From Altererythrobacter sp. (GTDB lineage: Bacteria; Pseudomonadota; Alphaproteobacteria; Sphingomonadales; Sphingomonadaceae): 64,000 bases of DNA. The notes beneath the pieces were generated by a model. The model did not search any database. It saw nothing but the letters and a program-made list of their open reading frames with translations, and was not told the DNA's origin. Positions 55,622-64,000 of this stretch are shown piece by piece. The translations under genes were made by a program, and so were the position numbers. The stretch lies in contig JAFKFN010000011.1 in NCBI GenBank assembly GCA_017308255.1, positions 49,986 to 113,985 on the forward strand, given 5' to 3'. Numbering within the stretch: position 1 is the stretch's first letter; every line of letters begins with the position of its first letter.

Positions 55622-56233
55622 TCACTGAACTGCTTTGGGTGCGGGCTGGCTGATCTTGAGTTGTGCGCGCAGGGCCGCGACCTGGCCGGTGAAGGCATTC
55701 CGGCGTTTGCCCAGCCAGAAGAAATAGGCAGCGCAGGGGGCCATAAGCAGCACGCCGAGGACGACGCTCGACAGGAAACAGACGAATACGCCGATCAGGG
55801 CGAGAAAGAGCGATATCGCGCCGAACACCGATGAGATCATCGGGAAGCAGGCCTTGTTCACCGCTGAGCCGATGAAATCCAGCGCGCCGGTATTGTGGTT
55901 GAAGATTGCGACGAACGGTCCATCCGTCCGGCCTCTGGGTATTGCCCAGATCAGCGACACCCAATGACCCTGCCGCACCGCCAGGTGCACATCCTCCACT
56001 TTCAGGGATTCTTCCTCCCCATCGGCTGTGCGGATAATGATCTGGTCATGGGTCGTGTGTTTCGACTTGACCGGGTCCTTCTCGATATATCCCGATCCAT
56101 GGCTGACCACGCCGCGGCCGCCGCCGCCGGAGATTTCAGTGGTGACCCATTTCTGCGTATCCATCACCTCGCCGCTCATGCTGTGAATGGCGATCTGGCG
56201 CGAGCCGAGGGTAATGGTCGTCATCTGCGTCAT
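55622..56233 (-). CDS. Membrane protein of unknown function
   Basis: 203 residues from ATG 56233 with AGGGAGG upstream. Residues 1-120 are beta-rich and cytoplasmic by composition (GGGGRGVVSHGSGYIEKDPV, VRQGHWVSLIWAIPRGRTDG). Two helices follow (FGAISLFLALIGVFVCFLSS and VLGVLLMAPCAAYFFWLG), with a short basic tail. No family recognised. It is divergent from the winged-helix/kinase gene at 56337 (103-base gap), so the two units may share regulation. Confidence 0.7.
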   Translation of the reverse strand: MTQMTTITLGSRQIAIHSMSGEVMDTQKWVTTEISGGGGRGVVSHGSGYIEKDPVKSKHTTHDQIIIRTADGEEESLKVEDVHLAVRQGHWVSLIWAIPRGRTDGPFVAIFNHNTGALDFIGSAVNKACFPMISSVFGAISLFLALIGVFVCFLSSVVLGVLLMAPCAAYFFWLGKRRNAFTGQVAALRAQLKISQPAPKAVQ

Positions 56234-56336
56234 GCCGCCTCCCTTTCCAAAAAGGATCGTTGATCTGCGGCGGCTAGATATGCTGTTCTCCGGCGTGGCG
56301 CTTATCAAGAAGTTATGAAGTGTGGTCGGGGGCGAT

Positions 56337-59075
56337 ATGTCGCGCAAATCAGGCAGTTCCCGGCGGGACCGGCTGATCTGGACGGTCGGTGCGGCACAGG
56401 TCGATGAATCGAGTTGGCGGTTACGCGTCGCCGGGCGCGACGTGGACATCGAGCAGAAGCCGATGGAGCTGCTGCTGGCACTGCTGCACCGTAACGGCGA
56501 AGTCGTCACCAAGGACGAACTGCTCGATCTCGTGTGGCCCGGCGTTACCGTGGTGCCCGCCTCGCTGCCGACTGCCATTGCCAAGCTGCGCCGCGCACTG
56601 GGCGATGAAGCCGCTATCGTCGAGACCGTGCCCAAGCTCGGCTATCGCATTGCCGGCACCGCGAACGTGCAATGCATGCAAGCGAACGAACGCCCGCTGA
56701 TCGGGTTCATGGCCGGCGATCCCGTGCCTGGCGCGGCCGGCTGGCGGCTCTCTCGCTCGATCGCTCGCGGCGATGCCGACGATGTCTGGCTCGCACGGTC
56801 GGACACCGGCGAAGCGCGCGTGTTCAAATTTGCCGAGACACCCGCTCGGCTGCGCCAGCTCAAGCGCGAGGCACGGGCCGGGCAAGTGCTCGCCGCGCTC
56901 GGCGACAGCTCGAAGCGGTTCGTGCTGCCGGTCGCCCATGTATTCGATCGTGTGCCCGCCTGGCTCGCGTTCCCGGATGCGGGGGTGGATCTGGGGCAGT
57001 GGTTCATGCGATGCGGCGCTGGCCTCGACCGCGCCGGGCGGATCGCTCTGGTGGAGCAGGCGGCGCGTGCGATCGCTGGCGCGCACAGTGTTGGCGTGCT
57101 GCACCTCGATCTCAAGCCATCGAACCTACTGGTATCGATCCAGGCCGATGGGCCGCGTGTTCGCGTGATCGATTTCGGCAGTTCGGTCCTGCTCGATCAT
57201 CCGCGCCTCCGCGCCGCCGCACTGGCCGGGATGACGATCACCGAGCCTGCTGACAGCAACGCGTCGTCGCCGGCTGGAACGCCTCTCTACGCCGCGCCTG
57301 AACTGATCGGGAGCGGCGCACCGTCGGCGGCGTCCGACATCTATGCCTTGGGGCTGATCCTCTTCCAGGTCCTCGCCGGCGACCTCAACCGCCCGCTCGC
57401 CCCTGGCTGGGAGGACTTGATCGACGACCCCCTGCTGCGCGATGATATCGCCCGGGCCTCGGCGCTCGACCCGGCGCATCGCTTCCCCTCGGCCGAGCTA
57501 TTGGCCGACAATCTCGCCACGCTGGATGTCCGGCGCGCCGAAGCTGCGCGCGTCGCTGCCGAGGCTGCCGAGGGAGACCGAATCCGGCGGGAGGTGGAGC
57601 GGACGCGCGCGCGCAGACCGTGGGCGATCGCTGCCGGGGTCGCGCTTACGCTGGGCGTCGTCGGAGCGTCTGCCGCGGCGTGGGAAGCTGCGCGCGCACG
57701 CGACGAGGCACGACGCCAGACGGCGATCACCACTGCGATCAACAGCTTCCTCGCCGACGACTTGCTGGCGCGCGGTGATCCGTCGAAAAGCGGCAGCGCC
57801 GGCGAAACGCTGATCGACGCTACCCGCCGTGCCGAGCCTGAGATCGGCCGCCGTTTCGGCAAGGCCCCATTGGTCGCCGCGCGGCTCTATCACACGCTTG
57901 CCCGCGTCTATGCCCAGCAGTCCGATTGGGCAGCGGCGCGCGCCGCCTATACCAGGGCCGATGCCGCCTACGCCCGCGCCGGCGCCGCCGACAGCAAGCC
58001 GGCGGCGATCGCGCGGTTACAACACGCTTCGACTGAGGCGTTGTCCTACACGGAAGGGTCGGTTGAACGCGCGCGGGCGATCATAGCGCAGGAGCGGGCA
58101 CGCTTGCCGGGGGACGAAGACCGGATCGACCCGGAAGTGCGCGTTTGGCTCGCCTCGGCGCGCGGGATGGTCGAACTGGCCGGCGGTGACATCCACGTTT
58201 CGCGCGACCAGTTCGGTCTCGCCGCGCAGATTGCTGACAGTATGCCTGGGCAGTTCGACGCGCGTACTCGCAACGACTTCCATCAGCGCTACGCCTTCAC
58301 GCTGATCCGGCTTGGGGACGGCAAGGGAGCGGAAGCGGCGATCAAGCCCCTGCTGGCCGCGCAGGCCCGACTTCTTGGTCCGACCAATCCCGACGTGCTG
58401 CTGCTCAGAATGAATCTGGGCCAAGCTTACCTCTATCAGCGGCGTTTTGCCGATGCGGTGAAGGAATTGTCGGCTGTGCTGCCGCTGATGCGACAGCAAC
58501 TCGGCCCCGATCACCGCCTCGTCCAACAGACGCTCGCGGCGCGGGTCGAAGCCTATGGTGATCTCGGTAATTATCAAGCATCGATCGCCGATGGCCGCGA
58601 ACTCTATGCGATCGCGCTCAAGCAGCAAGGGTTGCGCGCCTTCCGCCCGATCGTCGCCCTGTCAGACCTGGCGACGTCGGAATGCCGGGCCCGGGACCTT
58701 GCCAATGGCGTTGCCGATGCGCGCAAGGCCTATCGCGCCTCGCTCGACACCTTCGGACCGGAGGCGGCGCTGACCCAGGGTGTCGCCATGGCCTTGGCAC
58801 AATGCTTGATCGAAGCGGGCCAGGATGCCGCCGCCACACCGCTTATCGCGCATATCGACCGCAAGGCGGTTGCTGAGCTGGCATCCGATCCGCACTGGGG
58901 GGCGAATATCGATCTGGCGCAGGCCGAAATCTCCGTCCATGCCCAACGGTGGGAAGATGCTGCGGCCGATCTTCACGCCGCTGCTGTGGCGTATGCCTCA
59001 CCGCAATCGGATGTCTTCCAACACCGTAAATTCGAAACCTTGAGCGCACTCGTCGCTCGTTCAGATACCAGGTAA
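56337..59075 (+). CDS. Winged-helix DNA-binding / Ser-Thr kinase-like / TM / TPR fusion protein
   Basis: 912 residues from ATG 56337 (GGGGG eight bases upstream; a GTG 15 bases earlier is possible). Residues about 15-110 are an OmpR/CadC-type winged helix (KPMELLLALLHRNGEVVTKD, IAKLRRALGDEAAIVETVPK). Residues about 135-400 are a eukaryotic-type kinase with catalytic loop HLDLKPSN (255-262), DFGSS (279) and AAPEL (317). The glycine-rich loop is degenerate (ARGDADDVWLA) and the ATP lysine is probably that of VFKFAE. A membrane helix lies at about 428-450. The C-terminal half (about 465-900) is helical TPR-like repeats. It could be a membrane-bound regulator whose DNA-binding and kinase parts face the cytoplasm and whose TPR part senses outside. 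Substrates and targets unknown. Confidence 0.85.
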   Translation: MSRKSGSSRRDRLIWTVGAAQVDESSWRLRVAGRDVDIEQKPMELLLALLHRNGEVVTKDELLDLVWPGVTVVPASLPTAIAKLRRALGDEAAIVETVPKLGYRIAGTANVQCMQANERPLIGFMAGDPVPGAAGWRLSRSIARGDADDVWLARSDTGEARVFKFAETPARLRQLKREARAGQVLAALGDSSKRFVLPVAHVFDRVPAWLAFPDAGVDLGQWFMRCGAGLDRAGRIALVEQAARAIAGAHSVGVLHLDLKPSNLLVSIQADGPRVRVIDFGSSVLLDHPRLRAAALAGMTITEPADSNASSPAGTPLYAAPELIGSGAPSAASDIYALGLILFQVLAGDLNRPLAPGWEDLIDDPLLRDDIARASALDPAHRFPSAELLADNLATLDVRRAEAARVAAEAAEGDRIRREVERTRARRPWAIAAGVALTLGVVGASAAAWEAARARDEARRQTAITTAINSFLADDLLARGDPSKSGSAGETLIDATRRAEPEIGRRFGKAPLVAARLYHTLARVYAQQSDWAAARAAYTRADAAYARAGAADSKPAAIARLQHASTEALSYTEGSVERARAIIAQERARLPGDEDRIDPEVRVWLASARGMVELAGGDIHVSRDQFGLAAQIADSMPGQFDARTRNDFHQRYAFTLIRLGDGKGAEAAIKPLLAAQARLLGPTNPDVLLLRMNLGQAYLYQRRFADAVKELSAVLPLMRQQLGPDHRLVQQTLAARVEAYGDLGNYQASIADGRELYAIALKQQGLRAFRPIVALSDLATSECRARDLANGVADARKAYRASLDTFGPEAALTQGVAMALAQCLIEAGQDAAATPLIAHIDRKAVAELASDPHWGANIDLAQAEISVHAQRWEDAAADLHAAAVAYASPQSDVFQHRKFETLSALVARSDTR

Positions 59076-59102
59076 CCAATCCGAGCCAGCGATGGCGGGC
59101 TG

Positions 59103-59315
59103 ATGCCCTTGGCGACCTCGCAGTGTCGCCTAGCCGCCAACTTGCGACGTCTCTGTCACGAAACCGGCTGAAGCCAGACGGAATTCGCCGGCCGAGCCGG
59201 GATCGCCGTACCTAGTATCAGCCATCTCGAGCGCGGTGCCCGCAATCCCACTATCACGATTATCGGGAGGCTCGCAAAGTCACTCAAGGTGAAGTCGAGG
59301 TCATTGCTCGAGTGA
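59103..59315 (+). pseudogene. XRE-family HTH regulator broken by an in-frame stop
   Basis: From ATG 59103 the frame reads LAANLRRLCHETG, a TGA stop at 59169-59171, then SQTEFAGRAGIAVPSISHLE and RGARNPTITIIGRLAKSLKV to a natural stop at 59313-59315. This is a complete 70-residue Cro/CI-type helix-turn-helix. Relatives often have GWSQ or GLSQ at the break, so TGG to TGA is a single-base explanation. Too short and interrupted to be noticed as an open frame. Read-through or a sequencing error are alternatives. Confidence 0.75.
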
Positions 59316-59494
59316 ACGGCGGCTTTGCGCCTTCATGCCCGTCATTCGATGTCTCTGCAGCAAGAGGACATGGCGAACGGCCATATGCAACGGAGCCATT
59401 TTTTGTCGATTGGCAATCCGGCCACAATATCGGGAAGGGTGAGTGGATCATCGGGAAGGATGAGCGGATCGCCCCACCCTATCAACAGAAGTGA
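59312..59494 (+). CDS. Possible small protein, 60 aa, translationally linked
   Basis: A GTG start overlaps the XRE stop (GTGA) and its own stop overlaps the next small gene (TGATG), the pattern of coupled genes. The product is not recognisable; it contains a 7-residue repeat (IGKGEWI, IGKDERI) encoded by the 21-bp tandem repeat at 59429-59470. Codon use is weaker than in neighbours and another frame is also open here, so this may not be a gene. Confidence 0.3.
   Translation: MNGGFAPSCPSFDVSAARGHGERPYATEPFFVDWQSGHNIGKGEWIIGKDERIAPPYQQK
59429..59470. repeat. 21-bp tandem repeat, two copies
   Basis: ATCGGGAAGGGTGAGTGGAT(C) at 59429-59449 is followed at once by ATCGGGAAGGATGAGCGGAT(C) at 59450-59470, with 19 of 21 bases equal. 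It may be a coding duplication or part of a regulatory or mobile-element end. Confidence 0.7.
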
Positions 59495-59652
59495 TGACGA
59501 CGGCGCCGCTTCCCTCAGCCTATCTTGAACGCGTTCTCGCAGACGTGCGCCGCGCTCACACCCGTTATGACGCCGTTGAAGAGGATGGGAATGACTTTGG
59601 CTCCGCGACGTTCGGGGAAATCGTCAAGGGGGCATTAAAGGACGGCATATAG
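59494..59652 (+). CDS. Small protein of 52 aa upstream of the protease
   Basis: ATG 59494 to TAG 59652. The product starts MTTAPLPSAYLERVLADVRR and ends FGEIVKGALKDGI; it is acidic, helix-forming and without a signal peptide. Base composition by codon position fits coding, and the gene ends 31 bases before the protease ATG on the same strand. No family recognised. It might be a small chaperone, inhibitor or leader peptide of the protease. Confidence 0.5.
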   Translation: MTTAPLPSAYLERVLADVRRAHTRYDAVEEDGNDFGSATFGEIVKGALKDGI

Positions 59653-59683
59653 CCGTATCGGCTAACAGGGGAAGGAGGACAGG

Positions 59684-61342
59684 ATGTTTGGATCACGCGA
59701 CACGCGCGCGTCGGCACACGGATCGCTGGGCGTCCTCACGGCGATGCTGGCCTCGCTCGAACTGATGACGCTGCCGGTCGGCGCGATGGCGCAAACACCG
59801 GCTGTCACCCTAGGTGGTGCGGTTACTGGCGCCAGGTCGATCGAGAATGAGGTCGAGGATCTGCTGGCGGTCAAATGTCCGGCAAGATTGGTCGCGCCTT
59901 CACCGGATACGGATGAATCCGTACTGATCGCGTTTGACGACGCTTTCGCGCCCCTTATCACGCCGGCATATGGCGCGCGGCCCTATGAGGTAGCGTTGGA
60001 AGCCTATCGCCGATGCATTGATCGCGCGATCACGCAGATTCAGAGAACTCCCCATTATGCGCTGATCGACCCCAATGCGGATGAGGATTGCTTCGACTGC
60101 GCGATTTCCCTGTCCGATCTCGCTCTCCAGATTCCCCGTTTGCGACAATTGCAGGGGCTGACCTATCTCGATTCAGATGAGATCGCCGATCAGGATCCGG
60201 CCAAAGCCCTGGCGCTCATCCGTCAGTCGATAGCGGATTTCGATGCCGTGCAGGCGGAGTTCCGATCGGACGCTGAACGCTTGATCGATCGTCGCGAACG
60301 GGCTTTGGACGAACAGCGCCGCGCAGCCGAAAGCGCCGCCCGGCGGGAAACGACTATCGGGCTTATAACCGGCCTGGCCGCAGTAGGCATGGGGGCCGCG
60401 GCGGGGCTTGGCAGGCAGCAGACCACCCAGATCGCCGAGCAAGCTATGCAACGACAATTTGCCCTGGCGAACGCCAATCTGGGCGTCAGACTTGCGGCCA
60501 TCCAGCAAAACCAGGTGAGGATCGATGCCGTCAACAGCGGCATCTCCGACAGGGGGAATACAGGTGCCTGGCGCGACGATGGCATCCGCGTGGTTTTGCC
60601 GCGTCTGAGCCTGTGGGAATCCAATGGATTAAAGCGCTGGGGCGCGACGTTCACGGGCGGCATGGGCGATGAATTTCACTTCGACTATCTGGTGCATGTC
60701 ATTGCCAACCTGCCTGACGGTAGAGAATTTTCCTGCACGGGTTCGATTGTTGCGCCGCGGCTAGTCCTGACCAACCGTCACTGTGTCCAGGATCCGGAGG
60801 ACGGTACCGGCATCGCTCCCCGCGCCTATACAGTAGTCCGGGACTCTTATGAAGGGGGCGAAGGCGGCGTGGTCCGTCGATCCAACAAGCGGGCTGTCGT
60901 TAAATGGGCATCACCCGATCTCAATATATCTATCCAAGAAGACAGAAGTAGAGACTGGGCCCTGCTGGTGCTTGACAAGGCTTTTTTTGAAGGGGGGCTC
61001 GATCTGGTTTCTCCGGCGGAGTTGGCGCGCCATCCCAAGTTTCGGATCGCCGTCGCCGGTTATTCGAGCGATCTAAACGACGGCGATCAGGTTACGATGG
61101 ACTGGGGGTGCCTAGGCGAATGGGACGATGGCCTGATTCGCCATTTGTGTCGCACGTTCAGCGGTGCGTCCGGTTCGCCTATCATAGCCGTTGACGGCAG
61201 TTTCGGGCGACATAAAGTGTTGGGAGTTCATGCGGCGTCCTATCGTGATCCGAACGACCCAGCGGCGGGACTGAAATCGGGCGCTGCCTCTCAGCAACTC
61301 TACGATACATGGCAGGATATGAAGGCCGAATATGCACGTTGA
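59684..61342 (+). CDS. Exported trypsin-like serine protease with helical N-terminal region
   Basis: 552 residues, GGAGG before ATG. Signal peptide cleaved near GAMAQ. Residues about 40-270 are helical, with a stretch of charged coiled coil (FRSDAERLIDRRERALDEQR) and a glycine/alanine-rich hydrophobic segment (GLITGLAAVGMGAAAGLG). The C-terminal 230 residues are an S1 (chymotrypsin-fold) domain: His366 in TNRHCVQD, Asp424 in RDWALLVLD, Ser496 in FSGASGSPII. The triad is complete, so it should be active in the periplasm or outside. A cysteine pair (CTGS, RHCV) fits the fold. It is the last gene of the accessory block before tRNA-Ser. Confidence 0.87.
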   Translation: MFGSRDTRASAHGSLGVLTAMLASLELMTLPVGAMAQTPAVTLGGAVTGARSIENEVEDLLAVKCPARLVAPSPDTDESVLIAFDDAFAPLITPAYGARPYEVALEAYRRCIDRAITQIQRTPHYALIDPNADEDCFDCAISLSDLALQIPRLRQLQGLTYLDSDEIADQDPAKALALIRQSIADFDAVQAEFRSDAERLIDRRERALDEQRRAAESAARRETTIGLITGLAAVGMGAAAGLGRQQTTQIAEQAMQRQFALANANLGVRLAAIQQNQVRIDAVNSGISDRGNTGAWRDDGIRVVLPRLSLWESNGLKRWGATFTGGMGDEFHFDYLVHVIANLPDGREFSCTGSIVAPRLVLTNRHCVQDPEDGTGIAPRAYTVVRDSYEGGEGGVVRRSNKRAVVKWASPDLNISIQEDRSRDWALLVLDKAFFEGGLDLVSPAELARHPKFRIAVAGYSSDLNDGDQVTMDWGCLGEWDDGLIRHLCRTFSGASGSPIIAVDGSFGRHKVLGVHAASYRDPNDPAAGLKSGAASQQLYDTWQDMKAEYAR

Positions 61343-61664
61343 GGGGCGCAGTGTATCTGTTTGAATTTCCGTCCTCGCGTCAGGCTTAGAGCCTCGGATC
61401 GCCGCGTCCGCCGCTACGAGGTGAGATTCCGGATTTGAGCCCTCGCTCGATCGAAGTCAGTTAACCTGACAACCCCAATTCGAACTCTCGGTACGGCCTC
61501 CCCCAAACGCCCGTCGCGACTTTGTCCGACCAATATCCCGTAGAGATAAGCCGCTCGAAATCATCGAATCCCACGAATTTCCCCGCAACAGGGAATCCGG
61601 TCCGGTTTGAAAAAGAGGAACGGTTTCTCTGATCGAGAAAAATATAGGAAATCAAGTAGTTATG
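61343..61664. other. Gene-free 322-base region between protease and tRNA-Ser
   Basis: AT-richer than the surroundings and without a convincing gene. At 61478-61494, ATTCGAACTCTCGGTAC copies 16 of 17 bases of the tRNA-Ser T-arm/variable-arm region at 61681-61697. This may be a remnant of a site-specific insertion or of a lost tRNA copy. Confidence 0.5.
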
Positions 61665-61754
<90 letters not shown>

Positions 61755-61939
61755 GCGGAAAGCGCTTGGCGGTGTGAGGCCGCCGGTCGGCTGGGAGCGC
61801 GGCGGTTAGCCGATGCACTCGGGCTTGCCAAGCCTGTGTGAACATAAGGCGGCGGAAACGGGGCCGCCGGCGTGGTCCCACCGGGGATTGGCCCATGATG
61901 AGCCTTGCCCCGCCACGCGCTCATCCATATCTGAGGGGC

Positions 61940-62323
61940 ATGGACCATCGTTCCCATTTCTATCTGTCGCAGGCAGGTCGCCGGATCGAGGCGCCGCTGC
62001 ACGCGCAGGCTCGCTTTGCCATCGGGGATGTCGTGCGGCACAGGCTGTTCGATTTCCGCGGCGTGATCTTCGATATCGATCCGGTCTTCGCCAATAGCGA
62101 GGAATGGTACGAAGCGATCCCGCAGGACATCCGCCCGCGCCGCGACCAGCCGTTCTATCACCTCCTCGCCGAGAGCGAGGATTCGTCCTATGTCGCCTAT
62201 GTCAGCCAGCAGAACCTGCTGGAAGACAGCACGGGTGGCCCGGTGGACCATCCCAGCGTGCCGCAGCTGTTCGAGACTTTCGCCAGCGGGCGCTATCGCC
62301 TGCGCCGCAGCCTGACTCACTAG
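61940..62323 (+). CDS. hspQ: Heat shock protein HspQ
   Basis: 127 residues from ATG 61940 with GAGGGG upstream; in-frame ATGs before it (61838, 61895) give arginine-rich or unusual extensions. HspQ/YccV signature: ARFAIGDVVRHRLFDFRGVI near the start, EEWYEAIP, QPFYHLLAE, and YVAYVSQQNLLED. In enterobacteria HspQ is a hemimethylated-DNA-binding-like protein that acts as specificity factor for Lon protease. Alphaproteobacterial copies are common. Confidence 0.93.
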   Translation: MDHRSHFYLSQAGRRIEAPLHAQARFAIGDVVRHRLFDFRGVIFDIDPVFANSEEWYEAIPQDIRPRRDQPFYHLLAESEDSSYVAYVSQQNLLEDSTGGPVDHPSVPQLFETFASGRYRLRRSLTH

Positions 62324-62348
62324 GAAGGCGCCCTGCCCGCCGCGCGGG

Positions 62349-63260
62349 TCAGTTCTTGAGCTTCCAGCCGCTCTTCAGAATGCGATAGGCGATCCAGCCG
62401 AGCGCGAGGTTGAGCACTGCCACGCCCACTGCGGAGGCGATCACCGCATCATTGGTATTGCCGATGTCGCTCTGGCCGATGAAGCCGAAGCGGAAGCCGG
62501 AGATCATGTAGAAGAACGGGTTCGCCCGGCTGATCGCCTGGAACATGGGCGAGAGGTTGTGGATGACGTAGAACGTGCCGGAAAGCAGCGAGAGCGGCGA
62601 GACGACGAAATTGGTGATCGCCGCCGCGTGATCGAACTTTTCCGCCCATAGGCTGGTCAGCAGGCCCATCAGCGAAAGCATCAGCGAGCTCATCAGGCCG
62701 AACCAGACCACGGCCCAGGGATGCGCGATCCTCACCTCCACGCCCGGCCACAGCGCCATGGCCAGCGCCACGGCGAAGCCGACCATGATGGCCCGGGTCA
62801 TCGCCGCGCCGACGATGCCGATCATCAGCTCCGCTTCGGTGAGCGGCGGCATCAGCAGATCGACGATCGTGCCCTGCAGCTTGCCCGTGAGCAGCGAGAA
62901 GCTGGAATTGGCGAAGGCGTTCTGCATCATGGCCATCATGATGAGGCCCGGGGCGACGAAGGTGGCGAATGAAACGCCCAGCACCTCGCGCCCTCCACGC
63001 CCCGAACCGCCCAGGGCCACGGTGAAAATCACCAGGAACAGCAACGTCGTGACGGCCGGGGCCCACACCGTCTGGGTCTGGACCTTGAGAAACCGCCTCA
63101 CCTCCTTCATATAGAGGCTCCACAGCCCGATCCGGTTTATTCCCGTGATGCGCGGCTGCCCCTTGGGCGGAAACGGGCGCCCGGCACTTGCTTTGGGGTC
63201 GACGAATTCGGGCGCCTGGCCGGCGACATGCGGCAGGGCGGCTGGGGCTTGATCGGCCAT
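62349..63260 (-). CDS. ABC-2 type transporter permease
   Basis: 303 residues. N-terminal cytoplasmic part (about 45 residues), then six helices with ABC-2 family features: NRIGLWSLYMKEVRRFLKVQ, FATFVAPGLIMMAMMQNAFA, SFSLLTGKLQGTIVDLLMPP, NFVVSPLSLLSGTFYVIHNL and NPFFYMISGFRFGFIGQSDI. The last two motifs match NodJ/YadH-type export permeases. The matching ATPase gene is not within the window. Divergent from gcrA. Confidence 0.92.
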   Translation of the reverse strand: MADQAPAALPHVAGQAPEFVDPKASAGRPFPPKGQPRITGINRIGLWSLYMKEVRRFLKVQTQTVWAPAVTTLLFLVIFTVALGGSGRGGREVLGVSFATFVAPGLIMMAMMQNAFANSSFSLLTGKLQGTIVDLLMPPLTEAELMIGIVGAAMTRAIMVGFAVALAMALWPGVEVRIAHPWAVVWFGLMSSLMLSLMGLLTSLWAEKFDHAAAITNFVVSPLSLLSGTFYVIHNLSPMFQAISRANPFFYMISGFRFGFIGQSDIGNTNDAVIASAVGVAVLNLALGWIAYRILKSGWKLKN

Positions 63261-63341
63261 GCGGAGCGCCTATCGGCTCCGTCCTGTGCTGGCAACGGTT
63301 TGTGCGGTGCCGCCCGCCGTTTGAAGAATGATGGAACCCGA

Positions 63342-64000
63342 ATGAGCTGGACCGAAGAACGTATCGCAGTGCTCACCAAGATGTGGGAAGGGGGCGCAAC
63401 CGCGAGCCAGATCGCCGACGAACTCGGCGGTGTCTCGCGCAATGCCGTGATCGGCAAGGCGCACCGCCTTGGCCTCAAGGCGCGTCCTTCGCCGGTCAAG
63501 GCCAACGAGCCCAAGCCCGAAGCCAAGCCGAAGCCGATTGAGGCCAAGCAGCCCGCGCCTAAGGCGCCTGCCCCGGCGCGCGCGGCGCCCAAGGCACCTG
63601 CGGCCCCGCCGCCCAGCCAGCCGGAGCCGCCGGCCGCATCGGCCACGCCCAGCCAGCCCTTGCCCAACCCCACTCACGGGTTGCCCAAGATCGTCTCCGT
63701 CGGCCCGGGCGGCTTCCTGCGCCAGGGTCCGGGTGACCAGCAGGCGCCGATTCCCCCCGCCCCGCCCCGCCGCCTGGTGCCCGCGAAGCCGAGCCCGGAG
63801 ATCGCCGACAAGACCAGCCTGCTGGATCTCAACGATCGTGTCTGCCGCTGGCCGATGGGCCATCCCGGAGAGCCGGATTTCCACTTCTGTGGAGAGAAGG
63901 TGAATCCCGGCTTCCCCTATTGCGTGGAGCATTGCGGCCGGGCCTATCAGGCGCAGCTGCCGCGTGGCGCGCGCCGCCCCCCGCCGCCGCTGCCGTTCGG
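63342..64000 (+). CDS. gcrA: GcrA cell cycle regulator (3' end outside window)
   Basis: Starts MSWTEERIAVLTKMWEGGAT, then SQIADELGGVSRNAVIGKAH, the GcrA N-terminal DNA-binding signature. A long Lys/Pro/Ala linker follows (about residues 50-145), then a C-terminal domain with VCRWPMGHPGEPDFHFCGEK and GFPYCVEHCGRAY, conserved cysteines of the RNA polymerase sigma-binding part. The frame is still open at base 64000, so the end is missing, but most of the protein is present. GcrA acts with CtrA and CcrM in alphaproteobacteria and activates transcription at methylated sites through sigma-70. It is the firmest taxonomic marker in the window. Confidence 0.95.
   Translation, partial: MSWTEERIAVLTKMWEGGATASQIADELGGVSRNAVIGKAHRLGLKARPSPVKANEPKPEAKPKPIEAKQPAPKAPAPARAAPKAPAAPPPSQPEPPAASATPSQPLPNPTHGLPKIVSVGPGGFLRQGPGDQQAPIPPAPPRRLVPAKPSPEIADKTSLLDLNDRVCRWPMGHPGEPDFHFCGEKVNPGFPYCVEHCGRAYQAQLPRGARRPPPPLPF

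Overview
The window is GC-rich, densely coded DNA from an alphaproteobacterium, most likely a sphingomonad. The evidence is a GcrA cell-cycle regulator at the right edge, HWE-type sensor kinases, PQQ-dependent dehydrogenases with DUF6152/DUF6644-type companions, TonB-dependent receptors and an ectABCD-ask cluster. Genus cannot be fixed from the sequence alone. No transposase, integrase or CRISPR array was seen.

Layout. 1-8.3 kb: a periplasmic oxidation cluster with a carboxylesterase end, a cytochrome c-PQQ dehydrogenase fusion, a second PQQ dehydrogenase, two small DUF6644-like membrane proteins and two exported small proteins. 8.3-12.4 kb: YnfA and a response regulator/histidine kinase/hybrid kinase set. 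12.5-25.4 kb: a transport module made of a BtuB-like TonB receptor, a beta-propeller-like lipoprotein, and a five-gene, fully overlapping operon (PepSY reductase-like protein, polytopic protein, ExbB-like channel, DUF2149 protein, exported membrane-anchored CobN-like chelatase). Next to it lie an unknown 158-aa gene and a second TonB-dependent receptor, separated by an iron-box-like palindrome. 25.6-30.7 kb: pentose phosphate operon rpiA-tkt-tal-gnd. 30.8-35.5 kb: TolC/HlyD/two ABC-2 permeases without an ATPase. 35.8-39.1 kb: D-alanine catabolism (Lrp regulator, alr, dadA, ridA). 39.4-39.9 kb: a deletion scar joining two truncated genes tail to tail (kynA start and an exported protein start). 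40-45.8 kb: three-gene sensory operon (hybrid kinase, CheR, HWE kinase). 46.3-54.3 kb: ectoine/hydroxyectoine operon ectABCD-ask-MFS-proP with divergent ectR and a candidate operator. 54.5-61.3 kb: accessory block with unknown exported/membrane proteins, a winged-helix/protein kinase/TPR fusion, a broken XRE regulator, two tiny genes and a trypsin-like protease, ending near a tRNA-Ser gene. 61.9-64 kb: hspQ, an ABC-2 permease and gcrA.

The strongest candidate for an under-described system is the CobN-like/ExbB/DUF2149/polytopic/PepSY operon with its TonB receptor. Its gene set resembles the Bacteroidetes hmuRSTUV haem-acquisition operon, where the CobN homologue HmuS acts on a metallo-tetrapyrrole outside the cytoplasm. 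Here it occurs in a probable aerobe, with a transmembrane reductase-like protein added. A 38-bp promoter motif is shared between the TonB receptor and the DUF6644 pair at 4.5 kb, and a shorter relative lies before the PepSY gene, which suggests these loci are co-regulated.
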